Both the position numbers and the translations under genes were made by a program. The notes under the pieces were generated by a model. It was not told the DNA's origin, did not search any database, and worked only from the letters and a program-made list of their open reading frames with translations. From Candidatus Nomurabacteria bacterium RIFCSPLOWO2_01_FULL_39_17 (GTDB lineage: Bacteria > Patescibacteriota > Minisyncoccia > Phycocordibacterales > UBA9973): DNA of 13,883 nt. Below are positions 5,562 to 12,055 of the stretch, piece after piece. Where the stretch lies: positions 1 to 13,883 of the forward strand of contig MFUU01000019.1 of assembly GCA_001785805.1 (NCBI GenBank), read 5' to 3'. Every line of letters begins with the position of its first letter. The stretch's first letter is position 1.

Positions 5562-6857
5562 CTACTTGACCAATAAAAGTCTCAATTTAGAATCGGCATC
5601 GCCTACGGCGCCGTTCGCAGATATTTCGTTGGAAAGAACCTTTTCCACCATTCCGCGAAAAATTTGGTCCGTATCGGTTGGAGACGGATCCAGCCAGCTC
5701 CTAGCATATAAAGCGGAAGTGTAAAAAGTGGGTGAAAACACATTTGCGGGAACTTCTTTGAGCAGATTAAGGCGCGCTGGAGCAACATTAAGGGCTTTTA
5801 TAAATTGGGAAGTGAAGTCTCCGGTCGCCATCAAATTCGCTGCTAAAAATGCAGTATTGAAATTTTTAGAAAAAGAGGAAATAGCCAAGCCGATAACTCG
5901 GGCAGAAGTCAGTTTGAAGTTGGCATTTTTTATCTGGGGTATTGGCGCAACAAGAAAATTCTGATTTGGATTTTTATCCACTAAAGATTTAAGTTCGCTG
6001 GCAAAACCAAAATAAAACGCTAAATTCTCGGCGCTAAAAGCATCTTGCGAATTTGGCAATGATCGATTCCAAGAATAAACATCTTTCAAGGAATCGGCAA
6101 AGTTGGTGTAAAACTGCAAAACCGAACCCAAATTATATTTCCCCGTTGAATTATTTAAAGCAGAATAGAAAGAACCATCTTGGGCGATAATAATCGGATT
6201 GCCGGTTTGCATAAAAAGAGTAGCCAGTATGTCTTTGGCATGTAAAATATTTGCGAATTGGCCCAAGGCAAAAGCGCTTTTTATTATTTTCCCCGAATCA
6301 TCTTTCTGGGTAAGTTTAGGTACGAAATCCACAAGCTCGTCCCAATATTTCGGGGGATATACAAAACCATTTGAATCAAGCATGCTTCGGCTGTAATACA
6401 TTACTAGCGGATCAATAGTCAGAGGTAGAGCTAAAATGCCTTTTTGCGTTAAAAAGACTTCTCCGGCGCCGGCAAAATTATTTTTAAAAGACGTTAAGGG
6501 AAAACTCGTGTACGGAATGGTAAAAATTTTATCATTATAGCTAAACGCCAAATCACTTGGAATAAAAAACAGGTCTGGCCCGGCGCCGGCTGCCAGCGCT
6601 TTGAGTAAGTCTTTATCAAAAGTGTCCGAAAATTTCTGAACATATCTCACAACAAAAGACGGATTAACACCATTAAAACTATCAATAAGCGGAGCCATAA
6701 CAGAAGCCGGAGTAGTGCCCCATAAAATAACAGTGCCCAATCCTCCGGCTTGATTTGCCTTATCGCCAAGCGGTATGGCGCCAGAAAATACAAGAACACC
6801 GAAAACAGCGGCAACTAGAAAGACAACTATAAGTATGATTTGAAAATTTCCTTTCAT
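5562..6857 (-). CDS. Extracellular solute-binding protein (family 1-like), membrane anchored
   Basis: 431 residues. A single N-terminal hydrophobic segment (about 7-28) lacks a lipobox cysteine, so the protein is probably held by an uncleaved anchor or released by signal peptidase I. The mature part begins TVILWGTTP and carries LKALAAGAGPDLFFIP, typical of sugar-type (family 1) periplasmic binding proteins; further landmarks are LPLTIDPLVMYYSR and PPKYWDEL. The length is normal for the family. No permease or ATPase gene is in the window. Instead the gene overlaps the upstream methyltransferase by ATGA and is followed within 13 bases by five pilin-like genes, suggesting surface capture tied to a secretion- or uptake-type assembly. 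The ligand cannot be told from sequence alone. Confidence 0.88.
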   Translation of the reverse strand: MKGNFQIILIVVFLVAAVFGVLVFSGAIPLGDKANQAGGLGTVILWGTTPASVMAPLIDSFNGVNPSFVVRYVQKFSDTFDKDLLKALAAGAGPDLFFIPSDLAFSYNDKIFTIPYTSFPLTSFKNNFAGAGEVFLTQKGILALPLTIDPLVMYYSRSMLDSNGFVYPPKYWDELVDFVPKLTQKDDSGKIIKSAFALGQFANILHAKDILATLFMQTGNPIIIAQDGSFYSALNNSTGKYNLGSVLQFYTNFADSLKDVYSWNRSLPNSQDAFSAENLAFYFGFASELKSLVDKNPNQNFLVAPIPQIKNANFKLTSARVIGLAISSFSKNFNTAFLAANLMATGDFTSQFIKALNVAPARLNLLKEVPANVFSPTFYTSALYARSWLDPSPTDTDQIFRGMVEKVLSNEISANGAVGDADSKLRLLLVK

Positions 6858-7378
6858 TCTTTCTTAAATATTATACCATAGTGGTGATGAAGAGCATCGA
6901 TATCTCGTATAAAAACAAAACCATTTTGCTCGAACATTTCGCGCATCTTACTTTTAGGAATTACATTTGCCCCGCCGGGACCAACAGCAGAAGATGTGTC
7001 GGACCAGTCAACGACCAGCAACATTCCCTGGGGCTTTAAAATTCTTTTAACTTCTTTTATGAATGTATCCCGGTCTTCAATTTGAAAAATTACATTCGAG
7101 GCGATAACCGCATCCACAATTCTGTCCCCGATCTTTGTCCCGCCAAGTTTTTCGATATTACCCCATAGAACTTCCAGATTATTTACATGGCTCTCTTTCG
7201 CTTTGTTGCGAATTGTCGTGACAAAATCTTTCTGCACCTCGACAGCATAAACTTTACCCTTGGGCACCATATGTGCCGCGGCAATAGAGTAGAAACCGGT
7301 TCCCGCGCCCAAATCCGCCACCACCATATCTTCCCTCAAGCCAAATTGTTTTAAGTTTTGAATCGGATCGGTAAACAT
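6854..7378 (-). CDS. Class I SAM-dependent methyltransferase
   Basis: 174 residues. Rossmann-fold methyltransferase with motif I VADLGAGTGFY (20-30), acidic motif II VYAVEVQ (43-49), a motif IV-like DAVIASNVIFQI segment (89-100), and the KRILKPQG-x-LLVVDW post-motif (111-125). It resembles UbiE/arsenite-type small methyltransferases; the substrate is unknown. It heads the minus-strand operon. Its TGA stop overlaps the ATG of the solute-binding gene, and a perfect TATAAT lies 6 bases before its ATG, so its mRNA should start at the ATG itself. Confidence 0.85.
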   Translation of the reverse strand: MFTDPIQNLKQFGLREDMVVADLGAGTGFYSIAAAHMVPKGKVYAVEVQKDFVTTIRNKAKESHVNNLEVLWGNIEKLGGTKIGDRIVDAVIASNVIFQIEDRDTFIKEVKRILKPQGMLLVVDWSDTSSAVGPGGANVIPKSKMREMFEQNGFVFIRDIDALHHHYGIIFKKE

Positions 7379-7384
7379 TCATAT

Positions 7385-7390
7385 ATTATA
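7385..7390 (-). promoter_or_regulatory. -10 box of a leaderless promoter for the methyltransferase operon
   Basis: TATAAT on the minus strand (7390 to 7385), with six bases between it and the ATG at 7378. The usual +7 start would fall on the A of ATG. The -35 is weak (TAGTAA at 17-base spacing). It is divergent from the RAYT promoter about 100 bp away. Confidence 0.55.
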
Positions 7391-7418
7391 ATATGAAATA
7401 AACTTATTTACTACCCTA

Positions 7419-7454
7419 TATGTCAATATGTCAAATATGTCAAAGATATGTCAA
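7419..7454 (+). repeat. Four iterated TATGTCAA boxes
   Basis: TATGTCAA occurs at 7419-7426, 7427-7434, 7436-7443 and 7447-7454, with start-to-start spacings of 8, 9 and 11 bases. The last one runs into the palindrome at 7448-7470. All four have the same orientation and lie between the divergent methyltransferase and RAYT promoters. Confidence 0.8.
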
Positions 7455-7470
7455 AGAGACTCTTTGACAT
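7448..7470 (+). repeat. Upstream RAYT palindrome (REP-like), centre A
   Basis: ATGTCAAAGAG, a single A, then CTCTTTGACAT: an 11-bp perfect inverted repeat with one central base. It is the exact reverse complement of the 23-mer at 8092-8114. It overlaps the promoter region of the transposase gene, ending on the T of the extended -10 element. Confidence 0.92.
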
Positions 7471-7478
7471 GTTATAAT
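7470..7478 (+). promoter_or_regulatory. Extended -10 promoter of the RAYT gene, leaderless
   Basis: TGTTATAAT is a perfect extended -10 box. Six bases separate it from the ATG at 7485, so transcription should start at the start codon. The palindrome and TATGTCAA boxes occupy the -35 region, so a protein bound there would block the polymerase. Confidence 0.7.
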
Positions 7479-7484
7479 AGACAA

Positions 7485-8111
7485 ATGAAGAATAGAGACT
7501 ATAAAAATTTTGCATCAGGAGCTATAGTACATGTTTATAATAGAGGTAATAATAAAGAAAAAATATTTTTTGACAATCAAGATTATAAAGCTTTTCTTTT
7601 CAGGCTTGGACTATGTTTAGGATTTACTGAGGAAGAGTTAAATAAGGAAAAGTTAATTAGTGTCCTCTATTCTAGAATCAGAATTACTAACATAGATAAA
7701 AATAATTTTAAACTTCATGCCTTTTGTCTTATACCTAATCATTTTCATTTACTAATTGAGCAGGTAAACGATGTTCCAGTTTCAAAATTAATTTCTAAAC
7801 TTTGTACCAGTTATGCTAAATATATAAATAAAAAATATAAAAGAGTTGGACATGTTTTTCAAGATTGTTTTAAAGCAGTACTTATTGAAGATAACCCTCA
7901 GTTAATGTGGACATTGGCTTATATTCATATGAACGCAGTAAAAGATAAAATCGTCAAACAGCCATCTGAATATTTATGGAGTAGTTATAATGATTATGCT
8001 CAAGACAGAAATTCGGTAATAGTAAATAAAGAATTATTAATTTCTGTATTTGGCGACCAAAAAAGTTTTATAAAACAAACCTTAAATTTTGATGTCAAAG
8101 AGTCTCTTTGA
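7485..8111 (+). CDS. REP-associated tyrosine transposase (RAYT, Y1 HUH family)
   Basis: 208 residues. A single-stranded DNA transposase/nickase of the IS200/IS605-related Y1 family, RAYT subgroup. An N-terminal strand AIVHVYNRGNNKEKIFFD (13-30) is typical of RAYTs. The HUH metal-binding motif is PNHFHLL (H86, H88). The candidate nucleophile is Tyr110 or Tyr113 in SYAKYINKKYKRVGHVFQ. The C-terminal HMNAVKDKIV-x-QPSEYLWSSY block is also typical. Length is normal for the family and there is no frameshift. The start is ATG 7485, because the promoter lies at 7470-7478 and the more upstream ATG would not be transcribed. The TGA stop (8109-8111) lies inside the downstream palindrome, so the last six codons are palindrome. 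Flanking palindromes are its expected substrates. Confidence 0.92.
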   Translation: MKNRDYKNFASGAIVHVYNRGNNKEKIFFDNQDYKAFLFRLGLCLGFTEEELNKEKLISVLYSRIRITNIDKNNFKLHAFCLIPNHFHLLIEQVNDVPVSKLISKLCTSYAKYINKKYKRVGHVFQDCFKAVLIEDNPQLMWTLAYIHMNAVKDKIVKQPSEYLWSSYNDYAQDRNSVIVNKELLISVFGDQKSFIKQTLNFDVKESL

Positions 8112-8114
8112 CAT
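8092..8114 (+). repeat. Downstream RAYT palindrome, centre T
   Basis: ATGTCAAAGAG, a single T, then CTCTTTGACAT: the exact reverse complement of 7448-7470. It encodes the last residues (VKESL) and TGA stop of the transposase. There is no T-run, so it is not an ordinary terminator. Confidence 0.92.
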
Positions 8115-8137
8115 GTATATCGTAGTCTCGTTAGAAC

Positions 8138-8330
8138 TTAAGGTAGGTGCTTTATGCGACCAATAACTAGGGGGCGTGTATCTCCCCAAGGTTGAGCATT
8201 AAAACCTACTACATTCACTCCTTGTTTTTTTAAAAAATCAAGAAATACGATATTGCCCGTACCAATTTCTCAGAAAATCAAAGCGTTTTCTCTGTGGTTT
8301 TGGTGAATTATTCGGTGGTTCTTCTTGCAT
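8138..8330 (-). pseudogene. Decayed methyltransferase fragment
   Basis: Reading on the minus strand from an ATG at 8330, a frame beginning MQEEPPNNSPKPQRK shifts by one base near 8285-8293 into a frame reading ENALIF, a TGA (8270-8272), then EIGTGNIVFLDFLKKQG (motif I-like E-x-G-x-G), VNVVGFNAQPWGD and GRIKHLP, ending at TAA (8138-8140). The order fits the N-terminal third of a class I methyltransferase (glycine motif, then the second strand, then an R-I-x-x-L-P segment). One frameshift, one in-frame stop and a missing C-terminal half show decay. It starts 17 bases after the gyrA stop on the same strand and ends 23 bases from the RAYT palindrome, so decay or deletion may be linked to RAYT arrival. 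The motif resemblance is by eye. Confidence 0.5.
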
Positions 8331-8347
8331 AAAAATAATGTCACACA

Positions 8348-10828
8348 TTAAGCGCAAGCGAGAGATGCGATGCCGTCGCCCGAGCGAAGGCGCATGATGG
8401 TCACGCCCTGCGTTTGTCTGCCCAGCGATGAAATATCTTTCAGGGCAGTGCGTATTACCTGACCTTTCTTGGACATGGCTATTAATTCTTCTTCGTCCCC
8501 CGTTAGAACTTTTGCCACGATAAGTTTGCCGGTTTTTAGAGTCACTTTAGCTGTTTTTATACCTGAACCGCCGCGTTTTTGAACTTTATATTCTTTAAGC
8601 ACGGTTTTCTTGCCGAAACCGTTTGCACTCATTGTTAAGAATGCTCCGTCTTTCTTCCCATTTCGGACGACATCCACGCCAATAACTTCATCAGCTTTGC
8701 CAAGTTTAATCCCACGCACACCCCCTGCGGTGCGTCCCATTTCCCTGATATCAGATTCTTTAAATCTAATCGCCTGCCCATTAGCAGTCGCGAGCATCAC
8801 TTCATCTCCTTTGCTAGCCAGGAGCGCCGAGCGAAGCTCATCTCCCTTGTCTAGGCGAATGGCAATGATCCCGCTACGACGAACATCTTTGAAGCTCTCG
8901 GCAGACATTTTCTTGGCTGTGCCATTTTTAGTAACGAGCATTAGTGAAGTTGAAGAATTTTTTGCTTCTTTCGGCCCACCTGCCGGACGGGCAAGCATAG
9001 CTAATATTGAAGTAACTTTTTCCTCGGAAGAAAGAGCTAAAAAATTCATAATTGACTTCCCTTTCGTGGCGCGACGACCCTCTGGAATATCATACATCTT
9101 CATTTGATAGACTTTGCCTAAATTAGTAAAGAAAAGAAGGTCGCTGTGTGTAGAGTCAGATACCAGCATGGTTACAAAATCTTCTTCTTTGGTCTCTAGG
9201 TCCACTACTCCCACTCCGCCTCGCTTTTGCGTGCGGTATTCCGAGGGATCCGTGCATTTCACATATCCGCCGGCAGTAAAGACTAGCATTGTGTCTTTTT
9301 CCGGCACTAGGTCTTCATCTGAAATTTCTTTCACTCCGCCTTTGATTATTTTCGTCCTTCTTTCATCGGCGTATTTTTCCCTAATTTCTTTCAGCTCTTT
9401 TGAAATTGTACTTAAAATTTTCTTCGGGCTTGCCAAGAGATCCTTCATTTCTTTTATAAACTTCTGTTTTTCCTTTAATTCGTTCTCCACCATCTTGCGT
9501 TCAAGACCGGCCAATTTCACTAATTTCATTTCAAGGATAGCTGTCGCTTGCAAATCGGAGAATTTAAATTCTTTTATCAAGTTTGCTTTTGCCACTTGTG
9601 AATCTTTGGAACCTTTAATTACAGAGATAACTTTATCTATCTTATCCAATGCTTTTTTAAGGCCAAGCAATATGTGCTCCCGTTCTTCTGCTTTGCGTAA
9701 ATCATAAACGGTTCGCCTCTTCACAACTTCTCTTCTATGTAAAATGAATTCATCAAGAATAGATTTGAGGGAGAGCGTTTGGGGCACACCGTCCACTAAT
9801 GCCACGATATTAAAATTAAAATTAGATTCGAGCTGGGTGTTTTTATAAATATAATTTAAAACTTTTTCCGGATGCGCGCTGTTTTTCAAATCGATTACAA
9901 TGCGAATATCTTTAGTAGATTCATCGCGCAAGCCCTTTATTCCTTCAAGTTTTTTCTCCTGCACCAACTCAGCGATAGCCATAATCAAATTCGCTTTGTT
10001 CACACGGAAAGGAATTGAGGTAATCACAATTTGGAAATTGCCGTCTTTGTGTTCCGCTATCTCCGCTTCACCCCGGCACACAACCCCGCCTCGCCCAGTC
10101 GAGTATGCATGGAGCATATCTTTATAGCCATAAACTATGCCGCCGGTCGGGAAATCTGGACCTTTAATGAATTGCATTAAATCCTCTGTGGTCGCATCTT
10201 CATTCTCAATCAAATAATTGGCAGCGTCTAAAACTTCCGCTAAATTGTGCGGTGGAATATTTGTTGCCATACCAACGGCGATGCCCAATGTGCCATTTAA
10301 GAGTAGTGCTGGAACCGCTGAGGGAAATACTATTGGCTCCTTGCGAGTTTGATCATAATTTGGACGGAAGTCTACTGTCTCCTTCTCCAAATCGCGTAAA
10401 AGTTCACTGGAAATTTTTGCCATTTTGACCTCTGTATAACGCATGGCAGCCGCATTGTCTCCATCAATAGAGCCGAAGTTTCCTTGTCCTAAGATGAAGG
10501 GATATCGATAAGAAAATTCTTGCGCCATACCAACCATGGAATCGTACACGGCTACATCGCCATGCGGATGATATTTTCCAAGCACATCTCCGACTACTGC
10601 AGCGGATTTTCTGAAACGAGCCGATGAAGTAAGCCCCATCTCGTGCATGGCATAAAGAATTCTGCGATGCACCGGTTTGAGTCCGTCTCTCACATCCGGC
10701 AAGGCGCGTGAAGTAATAACCGACATGGCGTACGCCAAGTAGGATTCTTTCATTTCTGCCACGACATCAACAGAAATATTTCCGTTGGTGTCTTTATCTA
10801 AAGTTTCCGGTTCAGACTTCTTTGCCAT
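8348..10828 (-). CDS. gyrA: DNA gyrase subunit A
   Basis: 826 residues, full length. Type IIA topoisomerase subunit that cleaves and rejoins DNA and, with GyrB, introduces negative supercoils. N-terminal breakage-reunion domain with SRALPDVRDGLKPVHRRILY (40-59), KYHPHGD (85-91) and the catalytic tyrosine Y131 in AAMRYTE. A coiled-coil/tower region follows (about 360-500). The C-terminal pinwheel has a GyrA-box-like QKRGGVG (534-540) and five further blade motifs, including a second QKRGGSG (750-756). The GyrA box supports gyrase rather than ParC, although it is not the canonical QRRGGKG. The position matching E. coli Ser83 is Val92, while Asp87 is kept (D96). It lies in a minus-strand group with the small membrane protein 30 bases upstream. 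Confidence 0.96.
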   Translation of the reverse strand: MAKKSEPETLDKDTNGNISVDVVAEMKESYLAYAMSVITSRALPDVRDGLKPVHRRILYAMHEMGLTSSARFRKSAAVVGDVLGKYHPHGDVAVYDSMVGMAQEFSYRYPFILGQGNFGSIDGDNAAAMRYTEVKMAKISSELLRDLEKETVDFRPNYDQTRKEPIVFPSAVPALLLNGTLGIAVGMATNIPPHNLAEVLDAANYLIENEDATTEDLMQFIKGPDFPTGGIVYGYKDMLHAYSTGRGGVVCRGEAEIAEHKDGNFQIVITSIPFRVNKANLIMAIAELVQEKKLEGIKGLRDESTKDIRIVIDLKNSAHPEKVLNYIYKNTQLESNFNFNIVALVDGVPQTLSLKSILDEFILHRREVVKRRTVYDLRKAEEREHILLGLKKALDKIDKVISVIKGSKDSQVAKANLIKEFKFSDLQATAILEMKLVKLAGLERKMVENELKEKQKFIKEMKDLLASPKKILSTISKELKEIREKYADERRTKIIKGGVKEISDEDLVPEKDTMLVFTAGGYVKCTDPSEYRTQKRGGVGVVDLETKEEDFVTMLVSDSTHSDLLFFTNLGKVYQMKMYDIPEGRRATKGKSIMNFLALSSEEKVTSILAMLARPAGGPKEAKNSSTSLMLVTKNGTAKKMSAESFKDVRRSGIIAIRLDKGDELRSALLASKGDEVMLATANGQAIRFKESDIREMGRTAGGVRGIKLGKADEVIGVDVVRNGKKDGAFLTMSANGFGKKTVLKEYKVQKRGGSGIKTAKVTLKTGKLIVAKVLTGDEEELIAMSKKGQVIRTALKDISSLGRQTQGVTIMRLRSGDGIASLACA

Positions 10829-10858
10829 ATTATTGCATTTACTTCTCCATGCTCTAAA

Positions 10859-11089
10859 TTAGGGTTCAATTATACTCTGATATCCGCCGACCAAGTTATC
10901 TTTCAACACTGAAAGGGGTTTTAAATCCTGTCCAATTTTTTTCCGCGTATCGGGGTTTAAAAAATTTTCTCCCAAACTATAAACCCAAACAGTAAACAAA
11001 ATCAATGCGAAGAAAATAGTAAGCATATGCAAAATATCTCTCCTCTCGCGCTCCGATTTACTTCTTAAATGATGAATTATTTTTCTCAT
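10859..11089 (-). CDS. Small single-helix membrane protein
   Basis: 76 residues, unrecognised. A basic N-terminus (MRKIIHHLRSKSERERRD) is followed by one membrane helix (about 20-40, LTIFFALILFTVWVYSL), then a polar external tail (NPDTRKKIGQDLKPLSVLKDN). The positive N-terminus predicts an N-in orientation. It lies 30 bases before gyrA on the same strand and 108 bases after the MBL-fold gene, so it is probably cotranscribed with gyrA. No domain is recognisable, and no link to topoisomerase function is claimed. Reality is supported by the gene spacing and by the clear membrane-protein composition. Confidence 0.7.
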   Translation of the reverse strand: MRKIIHHLRSKSERERRDILHMLTIFFALILFTVWVYSLGENFLNPDTRKKIGQDLKPLSVLKDNLVGGYQSIIEP

Positions 11090-11145
11090 CCCAGTATTAA
11101 AATTTTAAATTGTTATTAATAATCGACATTAATTTTTTCTTTCTA

Positions 11146-11176
11146 ATTATATTTTATCATAAGAACTTTTAATCAA
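11146..11176 (-). promoter_or_regulatory. Possible promoter for the small membrane protein-gyrA unit
   Basis: On the minus strand TTGATT (11176-11171) and TATAAT (11151-11146) are separated by 19 bases, longer than optimal. The gap 11090-11197 is otherwise AT-rich, with no gene or clear terminator. Confidence 0.35.
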
Positions 11177-11197
11177 AAATTTACTACGGGACAAGTA

Positions 11198-11824
11198 TTA
11201 CATAGCTTTCAAAACAATTACTTCGCCATCTTTACCATCTAAATCTTTTCTTTTAAGTGTCAGTTTTTCGGTAATTTCAGCTTTTTCTTCTCCCATTTCT
11301 TTTAAGAAAACTTTTAGCGTCGTATCGTCGTAATCCATCGGTATTATAAGTTTGGGCTCAAGGGTTGATACAAGTTTGGCAGAAGTTTTTGCATCAAGCA
11401 ACCCCTTGCCCCCGACTGGAACAAAAACTATATCCGGACTATCTATTGCCTCGCGAGTTTCTTTCGAAAATTCAGAATCGGAAAGAGCGCCTAAAAAAAC
11501 TATATTGATTCCATCCACCGAAAGAGAGTAAATGGTATTAATATATTTTTTGCCTGCTAACGAGGCGTTTGATATCGCTCCCTTGATAAAAATTTCTTTT
11601 ACCTCATAATCTCCCGGTCCGGAGATTATAAAAGGAGATCTCTCTCCGTGCGAGAGCTGTTCGGCGCCATTATAGTCGGGATGATTGGTGGTAATCAAGG
11701 CAATATCTGCGCCGAAATGCGCCGAAATGCCGGATTTGGAGTTTTTACTTACTGGATTAAACGCGATAGTCATCTCTCCCTGCCCGATTTTGAAAAATTG
11801 TTTGCCGAAATATGTGATTATCAT
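11198..11824 (-). CDS. Metallo-beta-lactamase-fold protein with degenerate metal site
   Basis: 208 residues of the UlaG/'Zn-dependent hydrolase of the beta-lactamase fold' group. Order: MIITYFGKQFFKI strand, AFNPVSK, ALITTNHPDYNG (41-52) where the family has the H-x-H-x-D-H metal motif, ISGPGDYEV (67-75), NIVFLGALSD (107-116), DIVFVPVGG (131-139), and LEPKLIIPMDYD (155-166) where a final IPMHY histidine is usual. Only H48 and D50 of the classic motif remain, and the last histidine is Asp (D164). The protein may bind metal poorly and act as a non-catalytic or altered-site member. The gene is divergent from the S1 gene and has a promoter very close to its ATG. Confidence 0.82.
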   Translation of the reverse strand: MIITYFGKQFFKIGQGEMTIAFNPVSKNSKSGISAHFGADIALITTNHPDYNGAEQLSHGERSPFIISGPGDYEVKEIFIKGAISNASLAGKKYINTIYSLSVDGINIVFLGALSDSEFSKETREAIDSPDIVFVPVGGKGLLDAKTSAKLVSTLEPKLIIPMDYDDTTLKVFLKEMGEEKAEITEKLTLKRKDLDGKDGEVIVLKAM

Positions 11825-11833
11825 ATTGCTTGC

Positions 11834-11842
11834 ATTATAACA
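11834..11842 (-). promoter_or_regulatory. Extended -10 promoter of the MBL-fold gene, near-leaderless
   Basis: TGTTATAAT on the minus strand, ending nine bases before the ATG at 11824. The predicted start leaves only about 2-3 leader bases. The -35 match is poor (TTGTTT, 18-base spacer), as is common for extended -10 promoters. Confidence 0.65.
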
Positions 11843-11911
11843 TCAAATGAGGAGCAAAAACAAGCATATTTTTTGCTTATTTATTGTCCGAATGCCGATG
11901 TTATATGGCCT

Positions 11912-11940
11912 TTGACATATAGCATATTTTTTGTTATATT
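11912..11940 (+). promoter_or_regulatory. Consensus sigma-70 promoter for the S1-domain gene
   Basis: TTGACA (11912-11917), 17-base spacer, TATATT (11935-11940), preceded by TG in the extended -10 position. Predicted start is near 11947, giving a leader of about 109 nt. Strength is expected for a ribosomal-type protein. Confidence 0.8.
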
Positions 11941-12019
11941 AAAAGCCGATTAAAAGCAGGATTTAGGGTAACCCTCTCGGCCAAATTACTATAAACGGTC
12001 AGAGAACCTAAGCCTTATG

Positions 12020-12039
12020 TCCGCTTATGGCGGATTTTT
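12020..12039 (+). terminator. Terminator-like hairpin in the S1 leader (possible attenuator)
   Basis: TCCGC (12020-12024) pairs with GCGGA (12030-12034) across a 5-base loop, followed by TTTTT (12035-12039). It lies in the leader, 16 bases before the likely ATG at 12056. Upstream in the same leader GCCGA (11945-11949) can pair with TCGGC (11977-11981), enclosing a small AGGG/CCCT hairpin (11965-11975). The stem is short, so termination efficiency is uncertain. An attenuator or autogenous control site is possible. Confidence 0.45.
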
Positions 12040-12055
12040 AATTTTAAGTGAATTT

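Noticed and set aside
7419..7470. Short CRISPR-like array from the repeated TATGTCAA units
   Set aside because: The units are 8 bases and directly adjacent, with no spacers; they merge into the RAYT palindrome.
7428..7484. Upstream in-frame ATG as start of the RAYT protein
   Set aside because: It lies in the TATGTCAA iterons, upstream of the promoter, and would add residues not typical of RAYT N-termini.
8270..8272. TGA read as a sense codon (as in Absconditabacteria/Gracilibacteria, where UGA is Gly) in the methyltransferase fragment
   Set aside because: TGA is a natural stop for the methyltransferase (6854-6856), RAYT and SPFH genes, and gyrA has no internal TGA. The fragment also has a frameshift and a truncation, so decay explains it better.
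11911..11920. A further TATGTCAAAG (minus strand) as a dispersed RAYT half-site
   Set aside because: It coincides with the TTGACA -35 box of the S1 promoter and has no palindromic partner, so chance similarity is likely.
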